Shown: positions 41,820 through 53,481 of the stretch, one piece after another
How the letters are laid out: every line of letters begins with the position of its first letter
Position numbering within the stretch: the stretch's first letter is position 1
NCBI GenBank assembly: GCA_009823505.1
Contig: VZQC01009508.1
Coordinates: 1,094,920-1,158,919 of the forward strand
Reading direction: 5' to 3'
Source: Rhizomys pruinosus
Lineage: Eukaryota; Chordata; Mammalia; Rodentia; Spalacidae
DNA: 64,000 nt
Program-made: the position numbers and the translations under genes
Notes under the pieces: generated by a model
Told to the model about the DNA's origin: nothing
Seen by the model: the letters and a program-made list of their open reading frames with translations, nothing else
Database searches by the model: none

Positions 41820-42050
41820 AGAGGCTGAGAATGTGGCTCAGGTGGTAGAGTGTTTCCTAGGGCTTCATAGCCCTAGGTTCCACCATGTCTAGCACTACAT
41901 AAGCTGAAGACTGTAGTGCACACCTGTAATCCCAGATCTTAAGTAGTAAAGACAGGAAGATCAGGAATTCAAGGTCATCATCTGCTACATAGTGAGCCTG
42001 AGACTAGCCTTGGATACATGAGGAAACCTTGTCTGAAAAAGTTTAAGGAA
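41820..42050 (+). mobile_element. ID-B1 (B4-type) SINE
   Basis: ID-like unit 'gaggctgagaatgtggctca' to 'ccctaggttccaccatgtct', then a B1-like part 'cacacctgtaatcccagatc' to 'ggaaaccttgtctgaaaaag'. Confidence 0.75.
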
Positions 42051-42054
42051 GGAA

Positions 42055-44028
42055 AAAAGAGAGAAAGAAGGAAAGGCAAAGAAAGAAATGAAGCTAGAAG
42101 AGGTAGCAAATATTTGAACTTTTTATTCCATCATAGGCTACACAAAGGAAGCTCGGGGCTTCTGGGAAGGAAGGTAAGTTATAGGAAGGAGACAGGAATG
42201 TGTAGTAACTAAGCATCAACATTTCGTGCCAGTAAGACTCAGGCAATGAGTGGTATTGGGAATATGGAGATATCTTTACAAAAGGAAACTTCCTTTATAA
42301 ATGGAAATTCCCTTTGCTAAAGGGGAGACTTAGATATCATATTTTTATAGTCAAGGATATTCAACAAGCTAGTACCTTGCTCCTCAGGTTCTCAGATGTT
42401 CTTAGATTAAAAATAATCATTAAATCAAAGTGGTAGATTTAGGGATAGAAGGCTCTAGTGCTCTTCCGTGCCACCAACAGGGTCAGCCTGTGGCCTAGGG
42501 AGTGCTTGTGAGGAGGAAGGTCTGTGGTTTCCTTGAAACCATTCTTAGCCAGGAAAACAGAGGCATGTCTGCAGGAGGAGATGGAGAGGATGATCAACAC
42601 TAGGGGAAGAAGCCGTGGAAGGGTGGCTGTGTAAAGGCAAGTATGCCAGACCACAAGAGAGAAAGGAGAAAGCAGCTGAGGGAAAGGATGGGGACCGGCT
42701 TCTCTTTTACTGTCAAGGCTTCTCTAGGGAAGTCATCTTATAGCAGGAATTTTCCAGATGGGTTGACCCTTATCTGATGTGGTGAGCACATGGAGCGTGG
42801 GCCTTCTGCATGGGGTTGTTTGGTTGCATGACCCATAAGGAGACTATAGAAGTTAAGCCAATGCAGATTTCACAAGAAGATCACAAGAGGAAGTCACGCA
42901 ATGAAAACCAGCGAGGAAGAAGGAAGTAGCCCGGGATAGACAGGAAGGCCAAATATTAGATCTATAGAAAGATTGCCTTCTGGGAATTTAACTGTAAAGA
43001 TAATTCATCCTGACAGCAGAGATAGACACTAATCTAAAAGCAAACCAAATGGACCACTCAGTACATTAACATACCTGAGAAAGAATGATAAAGGAAAAGA
43101 GGTTGTTTGCTAAATTTCAAATAACCATCAGTTGAGCAAGGAATCAAAGTGGTAATATGAAAACAAGTTACTACTCCAATAACAGGGACTCAAACCCATC
43201 TGTACCCACTTCTTTAAGGAGAATGAGCTAATAATTGTTCTTCCCTTGCAAAACACGAGGAAATCTATCAGCTATACAGACTCCCAGCAATCTGATCTGC
43301 AGGATATTGGGATAGCCACTAAATGAGGCAGGCACATTTAGGGACAAAATTCCATATTAACATACCTTCCAAACTTCCTGTCCTGTTTTTCAGCCAAAAT
43401 TTTACAATAGGAGTTGAACATGCCCAGAGGTATTTCTGTGTCATATATTCATCACCCAAGTTGAGGATGCTCCAAAGTGTTCCTGTCCACTATTTTAACA
43501 TTTTTGAGCACATACACCTTGACCTTGTTCTAAGCTTGCCGCCTAATGTGTCTACCATCTTTCCTTTTTGAACTGAGACCTTAAATTGAGCATGCTTGGA
43601 AATACGTCCTCCCCTCCAATGATTTCCTGTGCAGATATACATAGAAAATTCAAATCAAGCCCCATCCCTCCTCTGTTCACAGAGGGCGTGGCTTTGGACA
43701 TAGCTCTTTTGCTCTCCTCACCTGTCACAGGTGATAAACCATTCCATTAGTTCTTGACTATGTGTATTATGACTTTGCATTGACATAGCTGTGAACCCAT
43801 TGCACTGGGTCATGGTCATGAACCCTGGGGCTGGAACAAGTTACCATGAAGATGACCCTGACTCAGAACTAGGCTACAGTTGTGGCGACCACTCATTTCC
43901 TCCAGGGCTCTCCTTGCCCTCTGAGTGAGAAAGCCCAGGCTGTTGCCTTGATTCTCTGTTTTTGCTGATGGAGAAGACAGAGAAGAATGAGCAGAACCCA
44001 CTGGGAGGCATTTCAAACTTTTCTGTTA
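42055..44028. other. About 2 kb of unique DNA
   Basis: No recognised interspersed repeat. Short ORFs (64-82 codons) only. Contains a purine-rich run (42045-42090) and the double E-box palindrome described separately. Confidence 0.4.
43719..43733. promoter_or_regulatory. Palindromic double E-box CACCTG-TCA-CAGGTG
   Basis: Perfect inverted pair of CACCTG E-boxes with a 3-bp spacer. Such sites can bind ZEB, SNAI or class I bHLH factors. Chance occurrence is not excluded. Confidence 0.35.
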
Positions 44029-44041
44029 AGAATGAAGGCTA

Positions 44042-44268
44042 AAGGGGCTGGAGAGATTGCTCAGTAGATAAAAGCACTGGCTGCTCTTGCAGAAGACCCA
44101 GGTTCAAATCCTAGCACCCACATGGCAGCTAACAACCATCTGTAACTCTAGTTCCAGGGGCATTTGACATTCTCCTCTGAGCTCCTTAGGAACTGCATGA
44201 CACAGGTGCACTTACACACATGCAAGCAGTGCACTCATAAACACATACAATAAAAATAACCATTTTTA
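44042..44268 (+). mobile_element. B2 SINE
   Basis: 11-bp target-site duplication 'aatgaaggcta' at 44031-44041 and 44269-44279. No internal duplication. Confidence 0.93.
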
Positions 44269-44284
44269 AATGAAGGCTAGCATG

Positions 44285-44740
44285 TCTCAAAGCAAGGGGT
44301 AGATGACATGCTCCCTTCTCCCCTTTAACAGGAAGCAGTTAATATCATTGGCTTTGTCCAAGCACCCATCTCCTCGAGCAACTACAAAACCATCCGACTC
44401 TAGCCTAACCATGATGTGACGGAGTACTTCTCACTTGCTGCCTCAATATGATGGGAACAAGAATTCACATTCTTCTGTGTCTTTGGTCTTAAGATTCTGA
44501 ATGTCTTCTTCCTCAGAAGAAGTATATGTTGTCTCTGGTGAGTTGGCAAGTTTCATAGTCAAACTTGTTAGAGCCCAGACTTGCTGGTGAACTGATTTCC
44601 ACCTCTTCTCTGCTAAGGAAGAAAAGGAATGAAAAGGAAGGGAGAGAAGTGTGGTGAAACAGCAATCTGCTTAGAGGCAAGTTTATTCTGCTAGTGAGTC
44701 AGCAATTGCCTAAGGAGGGCAAGCAACAAGCAACAGTTTT
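44285..44740. other. Unique DNA
   Basis: Nothing recognised. Confidence 0.4.
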
Positions 44741-44744
44741 CCCT

Positions 44745-45115
44745 TTGTGGTGGTTTGAATGAGAGTGTCCCCCATAGCCTTTAAGTATTCAGACATTTTG
44801 TCTCCAGTTGGTGGCACTGTTCTTGGAGGTCTTAGAAGGTGTGACTGTGCTGGAGGAAGTATGTCACTGGGGGAGGGCTTAGTGAGTTTAACAAGCCATG
44901 CAGTATCCAGTCTCTCTCTCCTGAGAGAGAGGCTTATTGCGAGATGTGAACCTCGGCTTTCTGCTCCAGTTCCGGCTGCCATGCCTCCTGCCACAATGGA
45001 CTCTAATTCCCTGGAACTGTCAATCGTAAGCTCAAATAAACTCTTCCTTTTATAAGTTCCCTTGGTCATGGTAGTTTTATCACAGAAACAGAAAAGTGAC
45101 CAATACATCCTTGGA
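44745..45115 (+). mobile_element. Rodent dispersed repeat, 'gtggtttgaatgagagtgtc' family
   Basis: Near-complete copy from 'gtggtttgaatgagagtgtc' to 'agaaacagaaaagtgaccaa'. The 'aataaactcttccttttata' block is diagnostic. The ORFs on both strands (98 and 141 codons) lie in the repeat and have no gene character. Confidence 0.75.
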
Positions 45116-45119
45116 TCTC

Positions 45120-45530
45120 CTTTTACCTGGGCCACTACCAGAAAGTGCCACCCATTCTGGAGAAAGGTCTTTCTGTCTCATTCAATCCTTCCATGAAATC
45201 CCTTTATAGACCCACCCAGAGAGATAGCTTTTAGATGATTTCAGATCTAATAAAACTGACAACCAAGATTAACCATCATACCATGCCAAGGACTATCTTT
45301 GATCTGTCACCAATTTGGGGTCGGGGGCGCTTATCCAAGGCAGTGCTGAGAGCGTTGGGCCCAAAGCCATCCAGAATACACTGCGGAGACTATGCAGAAA
45401 ATTCACAGAATTAACAGTGCAGGCTGCTGACTGGCCAGGCAACAAGTGTCAGCCCCATCATTGTATATGTTGTAGACCAATGGATTCTCACATGTGATGG
45501 TGAAGACTAAATAGAGGTTGTTAAAAAATG
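45120..45530. other. Unique DNA, possible repeat tail
   Basis: 'actgacaaccaagattaacc' at about 45258 resembles the end of another rodent dispersed repeat. The rest is unrecognised. Confidence 0.35.
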
Positions 45531-45535
45531 ATTAA

Positions 45536-45630
45536 GGGCTGAGGGTATGGCTCAACAGTAGTGCTTGGCTAGTATGTGTGAGGTCATGGGTCTGATCCCC
45601 AATACTATTACACATGAACACAAAAAGTAA
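45536..45630 (+). mobile_element. ID SINE
   Basis: 'gggctgagggtatggctcaa' to 'catgggtctgatccccaata'. A single tRNA-derived unit with an A-rich tail. Confidence 0.8.
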
Positions 45631-45634
45631 ATAG

Positions 45635-45960
45635 AAATCGGTAAGAAGGGGCAGTAGATGTCTCTCCCTGTTGAGTAGCAGTGTGATCCATGAGCTCCTC
45701 ACATTCCGGTCCCACCTCCACACTCCCCGGCTGCAGTATACGTCCTGTTGACATATGCTATTCAGCCCCTAACATGCCTTAGCTGTAATAGCAACCAGTT
45801 CAAGTTTGGAACCCTAGTTTATCTAACTGGGAGGATGCCTTGGGTCTTAATGCACCCCCATCCTAAGAAAGAGGACAATAAAAATGCTTCCTCTCTTCCC
45901 CTACTCGTGAACAAGGAGTTACATGGTTCCTAAAGATAGTAGCCTTTATTTCCCCTAAGG
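45635..45960. other. Unique DNA
   Basis: Nothing recognised. Confidence 0.4.
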
Positions 45961-45968
45961 GGAGACGA

Positions 45969-46196
45969 GTTTTTTTTTTATCTTTTTTATTTTATGTGTA
46001 TGAGTATATTGCCTGCATGTATTTACGTGCACCTGTGTCATGCTGTACCCATGGAGGTCAGACGAAGGCATCAGATCCCCCTGGAACTGGAGTAACAGAT
46101 GGTTATTAACCACCATGAGGGTGTTAGGAACTAAACTGAGGTCTTCTGCAAGAATAGTCAGTGCTCCTTAATGCTGAGTCACCTCTCCAGCCCCGG
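45969..46196 (-). mobile_element. B2 SINE, without internal duplication
   Basis: T-rich tail 'ttttttttatcttttttatt', body to 'gagtcacctctccagccccg'. Single-copy middle 'ctggaactggagtaacagat'. Confidence 0.9.
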
Positions 46197-46199
46197 GAG

Positions 46200-47425
46200 G
46201 CAGTTTTAAAAGGAAGGTGATAATGTGTATGACAGAATAGAGATGAAGAAAGATGATGCTCTGGTCTGCAGTCTTGGCCCACCAGAGCCACATTAGAGAC
46301 TTCTGACTGATGACGACTGGGTGGCTATGGGATTCTGATGTTTCTTTTATTGTTTAATCCAGTGACAATTAGGATTTCTGTCCCTTAGGCCCCCATACAG
46401 CCTTATCAACCCTCAAGAGACAACTTAGAATGCTATATATCTGGAGCTAATAGGAGTGGAAAATTCTCCCATCCCATTTAATATCAGATTCATCTTTGAA
46501 GAGAGAGAAGGGCAAAGAGAAGGGAGAGTCATGGGCCACCCAGCCACAAAATCTACTGAGCATCAGTGTAGAGGATGAGGGGAGGGAGGAAGGAGAGAGT
46601 AAGAGGCAGGAATAGGAGGAAGGGGGTGTACTGGAGTGCTCCACTTCAGCATCATCCTCAGCTGCCCTGGAGCCTTCCATGAGGGCGTTAGCGGATTAGA
46701 AATGGTCCCTAGAGCTACCTTCACTTCCTGGGTCACAAACTTAAGAAGGTAAGTGTTACTGTATCACTTGGAGCTTAATGTGTTTTCATGAAGACTTTGC
46801 TATTCCTATGAGCAGAAACATGTGCTTCCTCAAAGAAAGCTGTGTCTTGTGTATGTCACTCACAAAGTGGCCCGACATGATACGTCTCTGCTCCCACGCA
46901 AGGAAACACGGGAGGCTAGTCAAAATCATGGGGGCTGCTGGCTCAGACTTCACAAGAGCAGAATAAACAAGACTCCATCCAAGAAAGTAAAAAAAAAAAA
47001 AAAACACACAACTTGATTTGCTTTATGGCTCTACCTTCCCAATTCACTGCCATCTTCAAGCCAAGATGCCCCCAAGTTCCTTCCTAAGGAGTCCAACTCT
47101 CGAGGTTTTCCTAGCGATCGCAAATGGAGCAATTCCACACTCTGTGTTTCTTATATGGCATGATAGCATTTTACTTTCTCATCATCAACACCTAAATGAA
47201 CCTGTCTTCAAATTTTAGTTTGCTTTTAAAGCCAGGATGTGGGAAATCCATCTGTCACTTAGTGCAACTAGAAACTGTAGTAAAAGTTATAAAATAGGAT
47301 GGCTGCTGAAAGCATAAAGAAACCCAGGAGAAAATTGGAAGGCACGAGAAGGTTGTGATACAAAGTCAGTAGATGCCATCTGCGCAGGCCAAGAATCAGT
47401 CAAAAACTGGAAGCACTAAGAAAGA
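46200..47425. other. About 1.2 kb of unique DNA
   Basis: No repeat recognised except an A-run at 46989-47004. ORFs of 62-77 codons on both strands, unrecognised. Confidence 0.4.
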
Positions 47426-47433
47426 TGGAGGGA

Positions 47434-47632
47434 GTAAGCTGGAGAGGAGGAGGAGGAGGAGGAGGAGGAGGAGGAGGAAGAGGGAAGAAGGGAGAGGAGG
47501 GGGGAGGGGGAGGAGGGAGTGGAGGAAGAGGAGGAGGAGGAAGAGGGAAGAAGGAAGAGGAGGAGGAGGAGGAGAAGAAGAAGGAAGAGGAGGAAGGGAG
47601 GAGGAGGGGAAGGAAAAAAGAAAATGGCTTAG
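47434..47632 (+). repeat. (GGA)n polypurine tract, about 200 bp
   Basis: Almost pure A/G on the plus strand: 'gaggaggaggaggaggagga' then GGGAGG and GAAG variants. Runs such as 'ggggggagggggaggaggga' could form G-quadruplex or triplex DNA. The Arg- and Gly-rich ORFs here are artefacts. Confidence 0.95.
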
Positions 47633-47634
47633 GG

Positions 47635-48090
47635 AAGGATGGGAATTATCACATCTTCTTCACACAACCGTCTGTCTGGTCAGCTAGATGAAGACATGGG
47701 CAATTCTAAGCCAGCCCTTTAATGCCCTCTCTTAAGTGACCTAAAGAAAAAAAAAATGCAAGTGTTCTTGCACTGTGGGAGGAATCTCTGCCTGGCCCCT
47801 TTTTCTGCCACTAGACAAAAAGTATGTGAAACCTTTCTTGACACAGGAATTAAGTTATCGTGATTTTAGAGAACTCTAAAATGGCCTAGGAGAATACGAA
47901 AGTCTTACTTTCTGCTAACCCTCTACATTTCTTCCTTTATTGGCATGTTCTTGGCTCCCTACCTCCATCTTCTGCTCCTTCCCTCTTTATCTCTTCTTTC
48001 CTTCTGAAGCATTGTCGATCACCTCTGGGCAGCCCTTACATCTATCCCTCCTGTGGCAAACTGCTCAGGCCCAGCTTCGGCAAGAATGAG
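47635..48090. other. Unique DNA
   Basis: Nothing recognised. Confidence 0.4.
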
Positions 48091-48095
48091 TCAGT

Positions 48096-48097
<2 letters not shown>

Positions 48098-48141
<44 letters not shown>
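48098..48141. repeat. (CA)n microsatellite
   Basis: About 22 CA units. Confidence 0.95.
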
Positions 48142-48143
<2 letters not shown>

Positions 48144-48393
48144 TTCTGGCTGCTCTTTTGCCCATAAACCAAACAAACCTACTTCAACTGACAGCTAAAG
48201 AGACATTGCAGCTTCTTGGGGGAAGTGAGGACAGAGTGCCCTCAGGGTGAGGACCACCCTTTGCATTACTGTACATATTCAGAATTCATCTCTACCTCCC
48301 CAGGACGGAGCATGTGGGATTAACCCTTTCCTAGCCAAATTTATGGGAAACATTCCATGGAACGAACTACCTTCACTCTTCTGGGTTGCATAA
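48142..48393. other. Unique DNA
   Basis: Nothing recognised. Confidence 0.4.
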
Positions 48394-48407
48394 TTAAAAG
48401 TGTAAAA

Positions 48408-48628
48408 CTTGGAGCTGGAGATATGGCTCATTGGCTATGAGCACCAGCTGCTCTTGCAGAGGACTCCAGTTTCCATTCCCAGCACCCACATGGTGCCTAA
48501 CAACTGTCAACTCCAGTTACAGGGGATTCCGATGCCTTCTTCTGACTCCACAGGCATCGTGCAACATGGCTGCACTTACACACATGCAGGTAATACACTC
48601 ATACACATAAAATAAAAGTAATAAATAA
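48408..48628 (+). mobile_element. B2 SINE
   Basis: 13-bp target-site duplication 'taaaagtgtaaaa' at 48395-48407 and 48629-48641. No internal duplication. Confidence 0.94.
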
Positions 48629-48644
48629 TAAAAGTGTAAAATTT

Positions 48645-49284
48645 AGTGTATCACACTAGAAGTGATATGTTTTCATAAATAAACTTCCACATTTGTTTCC
48701 CAAAAGAGATCTGTGAGAAAGTAGAATTCAAGCATTAAGGGATTTACTTATAAGGTATGGGACTGGGAATTAGAACAGAGGTCTGAGAAACATCAGCATT
48801 TGCTTTTATTCAGTACCCAAGCAGTGACCCTGGGGACACCTAGGACAGAACCCAGGTTGAAGATTCTCTTTAAGCAATGGCATCTTTTGGACGAAGACAA
48901 CTTGGTGTTCCCATAGAGAGCAAATTAGAGTCTGCCCATCACACTAGGGCCAGGCACCAAAGAGGGCCCCACCTCCACTTAACACTCAGGAAAGTCTTCA
49001 CATTAGACAACCAGAATCTCAGAGCTCCCAGGTCTCCATGTGGGCACAGCCAAGCTCTAGCTTGCAAAGAAGAGTCAGGTTGTGACAGAGAGCATCTGCA
49101 GATAACAAAGGAGCAGATGTGTTTGCTTCCCTACGTCTTCCTCCTCTGTTTTTAAGTAAGGTCAAAATGACGTTAGTCTATCCCAAACTGTAAAATTAAA
49201 AAACATATTAAATAAATGCTAAATGTTAAGCAGTTTAGGGATTTTTAAGTACAGAGTATGCATTGATCAACTGGGACATTTTAG
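48645..49284. other. Unique DNA
   Basis: A 92-codon plus ORF (48877-49155), unrecognised. No repeats. Confidence 0.4.
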
Positions 49285-49298
49285 AAAAGAGGTGAGGT

Positions 49299-49455
49299 AG
49301 CCAGGCGTGATGGCGCACACCTTTAATCCCAGCACTCAGGAGGCAGAGGCAGGTGGATCTTTGTGAGTTCAAGGCCAGCCTGGTCTACATAGTGACTTCC
49401 AGGCCAGCTGGGACTAAAGGGAGACCCTGTCTTTAAAAGACCGAAAAAAAAAAAA
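49299..49455 (+). mobile_element. B1 SINE, full length, young
   Basis: 14-bp perfect target-site duplication 'aaaagaggtgaggt' at 49285-49298 and 49456-49469. A-tail of about 16. Confidence 0.96.
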
Positions 49456-49469
49456 AAAAGAGGTGAGGT

Positions 49470-50820
49470 CCCTGTCTTTCCTCTCAGTGTTTTCCCATAC
49501 CATCCATACTGTTATCATTACTATTATCATTATATCCACTCGACACTCAAATGGCAACATTTAAATTAATCAAGCATAAAACAGACACCATCTTCTATGT
49601 CCCAAGCATCTCCCTGATGCAGCCCAGAGCCAGCTGCAGAATGGAGCCCTAGAAGTCCTGGCCAGGACTCTGCTTCCTCTTTCTTTTGTGTATTGTGTGA
49701 AGGAGGAGCCCATGCTGGCTCACATTGCTGCGCAGACAAAATGAGCTTCTTTATCTATAAAGGAGTCCCTTAGATCAACCAGACTGGCCACAGGATGTCA
49801 CTGTTACTCCACACACACAAAAGCACGGCTCGTTCCAGCAGGGGTTGGATCTGGCAGGGACCTGGGCTCCCCTCGGCCTCTCCTCTCACAGAGCTGTCAT
49901 CATTTCGGGTGGCACACCACAAGCCAACAGCGTGTGCCCTACAAAAGCCACGGAGCCTGACCCATTGTCTCAGTATTCCCATTGTTCTGTATCAAAGGGG
50001 GACAGGAAGAGAAAGGGAAGTGAAAGGAAGAAAGGGATTCAGCATGGTCTCTCACATCACGGGGTTTGCTACAAGTTGGACTTTGAACGCTTCATGACCT
50101 TGGATAAAACCAATGTCCCTTTCATATATTTTAACAGTTACATAAGGATGAGAGCATCTTTTGCTTATCTTGATTTTCTCAAATGTCTGAAAAGCACAGG
50201 GACTATTTAAACAGTGCTTAGTCTGCCTTCCCTCTTTGGAGGGCTATGGCTTTGTAGTTCAGCCTGAGGAGGGGCCAACAAAGCACCTCTTTGATGTCTT
50301 CTAGACCCCAGCAAACCCAAGTTGGAAAGAATACAAGCTCCACAGCTGGCAAGCCACATCCAAGTTGGCCTGTGAAATTTCCTATCAAGGACCTGACCAT
50401 AGCTACTGCTGGAGCAGGAGAATTGCCTTCTCTTTATGACTGCCAGCCGCTCTTCCGCCTTACGGATGCTCCAAGGGGCGGTACCATCCATGACTCATGC
50501 ACAGTCCAACTTCCCCCACCATCTTCTACCCATGTTCTTCGTGTATGTTCTACATGGCCACTGGTACGAAGCAGTTAAAGCTAACCCTCTAGACTCATAC
50601 AGTCAGTAAGGAGTATTCTGAGTAGCATCAGAGAGACATTAACATTGCAACTCGAAAGATGATTGGAAAAGTATTCAACATCATGAAGAGCCTTAAAAAC
50701 TGACTACTTCATACTTCAGCCCGAAGTTAATTCTCATTGCAGTCAGTCAAGGCCATAGAAACCTCTCTACCATGTGTCACCCTCACATCTGTCTCATAGT
50801 AGCAGAAAGAATTAAAAGTA
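49470..50820. other. About 1.35 kb of unique DNA
   Basis: ORFs of 95-121 codons on both strands at 49.8-50.58 kb, overlapping and unrecognised. No interspersed repeat recognised. Confidence 0.4.
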
Positions 50821-50824
50821 AAGT

Positions 50825-51056
50825 TGGGGGCTAGGGAGATGGCTCAGCAGTTAAAAGAACTGGCCATTCTTGCAGAAGACCCAGGTTTGATTCCCAGCAC
50901 CTACATGGCAGCTAACAGCCATCTAAAATTCCAGTTCCAGGAAATCTAATGCCTTTTTCTATTTTCCTCCAGCACTACATGACATGACTACACTCACATG
51001 TGTGCAGGCATAACACTTGCATACATGAAAAAGTTAAAGATAAATAAAAAATTAAA
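50825..51056 (+). mobile_element. B2 SINE, diverged
   Basis: 'ggggctagggagatggctca' to 'aacacttgcatacatgaaaa' and an A-rich tail. Confidence 0.88.
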
Positions 51057-51059
51057 TTA

Positions 51060-51590
51060 AAGCTGGCAGTTTGTGGCAGAACAAGCTTAATGTTTTCATT
51101 TTCATTTGGATTTTTATGAATTTCATAGAATATATATTTTTAATATATAATTTTTTACTGATTCCAGAATATACTATAGTACAGCCATTAAAAAAAGCTC
51201 AGGCTCACAACCAAACGGAGAAGTTACATTTTTTTAAAGAAAATGAAACTTATTGTTTGAGCATTTTCAGGGAGCTATGCAGACTCTCAGAGCCAGAGCT
51301 GCATGGACGCAGTTGATGGAGACATTGTTAATCTCCATATGGACAGTCTGTCTGCGTCCTGATCTCAGTTTAAGAGAGCAAGTGCCCTGCTTTGAACTGG
51401 ATTGGGTCACTGCAAAGAGAGACTGACATGAGAAGATGATGGGCTGAAAGGAACAAAGATTAATGTCAAGGAGACTAGACTGAGCAATGCCTTAACTACA
51501 CATGCCCTGGAACTGGACAAGTGCCTGCTGGTCAGAATTAACACCTGAACAGAATCTGCCCAGTAAGTGCAGTTTTGTTTTTACTCATAT
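51060..51590. other. Unique DNA
   Basis: AT-rich start, no gene recognised. An 81-codon ORF at 51071-51316 is not recognisable. Confidence 0.4.
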
Positions 51591-51604
51591 GGCAAATATT
51601 TTCT

Positions 51605-51845
51605 ATTTTTTAATTTTATTTATTTCTGTGTGTGTATGAATGTACTGTCTGCATGCAGGTTTGCGCACCCATGCCGTGCAATGCCGCGGAGGTCAGAAGA
51701 GGGTGTCGGATTCCCCTGGAACTGGAGTTCTCCTGGAATTGGAGTTTCAGACGGTTCTTGGCCGCCATGTGGGCGCTGGGGATCAAACCCGGGTCCTCTG
51801 TAGGAGCGGTCGGCGCTCTTAACCGCTAGGCCATCTCTCCAGCCC
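51605..51845 (-). mobile_element. Young B2 SINE with internal duplication
   Basis: 14-bp perfect target-site duplication 'ggcaaatattttct' at 51591-51604 and 51846-51859. Very close to the copies at 19042 and 20848, including the doubled motif and most CpGs. B-box on the minus strand GGTTTGATCCC (one change from consensus). A TTTA-rich tail is on the left. Confidence 0.97.
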
Positions 51846-51859
51846 GGCAAATATTTTCT

Positions 51860-52360
51860 TAAGCACCTACTCTGTGTTAAGCATAAAGGCAATGACAAAC
51901 AAAGCAGTCATGCATGGTCCCTAAGAAGCTAATTAGGGAGGGAGGGGAATAGGCAGCCCAGTTCAGTGCCACGGGGCTGTGCGTAGCAAAGAATTCGGCT
52001 GGCCTTTGACCCAATGACTGAGAGCTAATCTTGAAACCTCTGGAGCTTCCTAGTGAGTGAAAAGTTCATTATCCATGGTGGGGCCCTCACAGCACATCTG
52101 CTTGTGTATGCTGACAAGATGGCTCGCAATGGAGGCTAGCCTGCCAGAAAGATCAGAGAGAGGTATCTTGAAAGGGTTACTGTGTGAGCCTTGAGATCTC
52201 AACATGGCGCTTGAGCCTAGAGACTCTGTTCCACCACACACTTATGAGTCTATCAAGCAGAACTAGGGCTAAAGAGTCAGTTCCACCACGTGCCAATGAA
52301 TATATCAAGCAGGCCTATGTCATACAGCCTCATTTTTACAGCCTCATTTAAAGTTGGTGC
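51860..52360. other. Unique DNA
   Basis: Holds a diverged direct repeat of about 62 bp period: 'gttccaccacacacttatga' and 'gttccaccacgtgccaatga' near 52219 and 52281, each followed by 'tatcaagcag'. Confidence 0.5.
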
Positions 52361-52364
52361 ACCA

Positions 52365-52665
52365 AGGGCTGGAAGGGTAGCTTGGAGGTGAAAGCACTCT
52401 CATGCAAGGGTGGGGAACTAAGCTTGGATTCCCAGCACCCCCGTGAAGTTAGTCACAGTAGCACACATCCGTAATACCAGAGCTCTTGTGCCGAGATAGG
52501 AGGCAGGGACAGGAGAATTCCAAGTGGCTTGCCTTCCAACTAACTGGTGTAGACATCAGAGAACAGGACGCTCTGCCTTAAATCCAGTGAACATGAACGG
52601 TGAGGACTAACACCCAAGGTTGTCCTGTGACCTCCACATACACATAAACTCACATGCACAAACCC
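52365..52665 (+). mobile_element. B4 SINE
   Basis: 'gggctggaagggtagcttgg', 'cacatccgtaataccagagc', 'ggcagggacaggagaattcc', 'cccaaggttgtcctgtgacc' in B4 order. Confidence 0.75.
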
Positions 52666-52689
52666 ATACAAAGCTTTTATTTTTAAGTA

Positions 52690-53190
52690 AATAAATAAAT
52701 AAAATTTAGGCAATGAGCTCTTAGGTGATTTCCCTTGGTTGGGAATAATGTGTGTATTATCGTTCTTTGCTGAGCCAGAGGGTCCTGCATCCCTGGGAGT
52801 ACTGAATACTTAGGGTCTAAACTCTCCCTGACTTCTCACCATGAGTTTGTGCTTCTGGCTGGTTAAGAACTGTCAGGAAGCACTGTGAATCCTCACAGCG
52901 AATATCAAACCTGAAGGGGTCTTTGAAGACCGACAAATTTGTACCAACCATGAAGCAGAAGAGTCCCCAAGATCCCCAACCTGTGGCTAGTATCAAAGTC
53001 CTGTACTGACCTGGCCTCCTAAAGGACCTTGTTCTACCTATGAAGCTTAGCCTGAGTCTGTATAGCTGTAACGAAGGAAGTCAGCAGCACTGAAGGCACA
53101 CCAAAGAGCGGCCCTTGATCCAGACTCCGCAGTGAAGAAATGGGAGAAGAACAAACAAGGACTTGAGCTCTGGGTAAGTCTTTTAAAAAG
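52690..53190. other. Unique DNA
   Basis: Nothing recognised. Confidence 0.4.
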
Positions 53191-53197
53191 AAGACTT

Positions 53198-53480
53198 GGG
53201 GCTGGGGATATGGCTCTCAGTACAGTGCCTACCACTCAACCACAGGGAGCTGCTCTGACTCTAGCCCAGGTAAAGAGCCAGGCAGGGTAGCAGGTATCTG
53301 TAACCTCAGAAATGCTCCAGGCCCAATGAGAGACCCTGTTTCAAAAAAAGGTTGAGAGAAATTGAGGAACATGCCCAGTGTTGACATCTACCCCCTCCCC
53401 ACATACATGCACATATATGCACACACATGCATGTGCACCCCTACCCGCACACATGTATACACACTTGAATACATTTATAC
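53198..53480 (+). mobile_element. B4/ID-like SINE, diverged
   Basis: 'ggggctggggatatggctct', 'aagagccaggcagggtagca', 'caatgagagaccctgtttca', ending in a CA/ACAT-rich tail. Confidence 0.65.
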
Positions 53481-53481
53481 A

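Noticed and set aside
44710..45135. ORFs of 98 and 141 codons
   Set aside because: They lie in a dispersed rodent repeat.
45536..45630. tRNA gene
   Set aside because: The tRNA-like sequence is an ID SINE with an A-rich tail and does not fold as a complete cloverleaf by eye.
47373..47691. Arg-rich and Gly/Glu-rich ORFs of 88-104 codons
   Set aside because: Translations of the GGA polypurine repeat.
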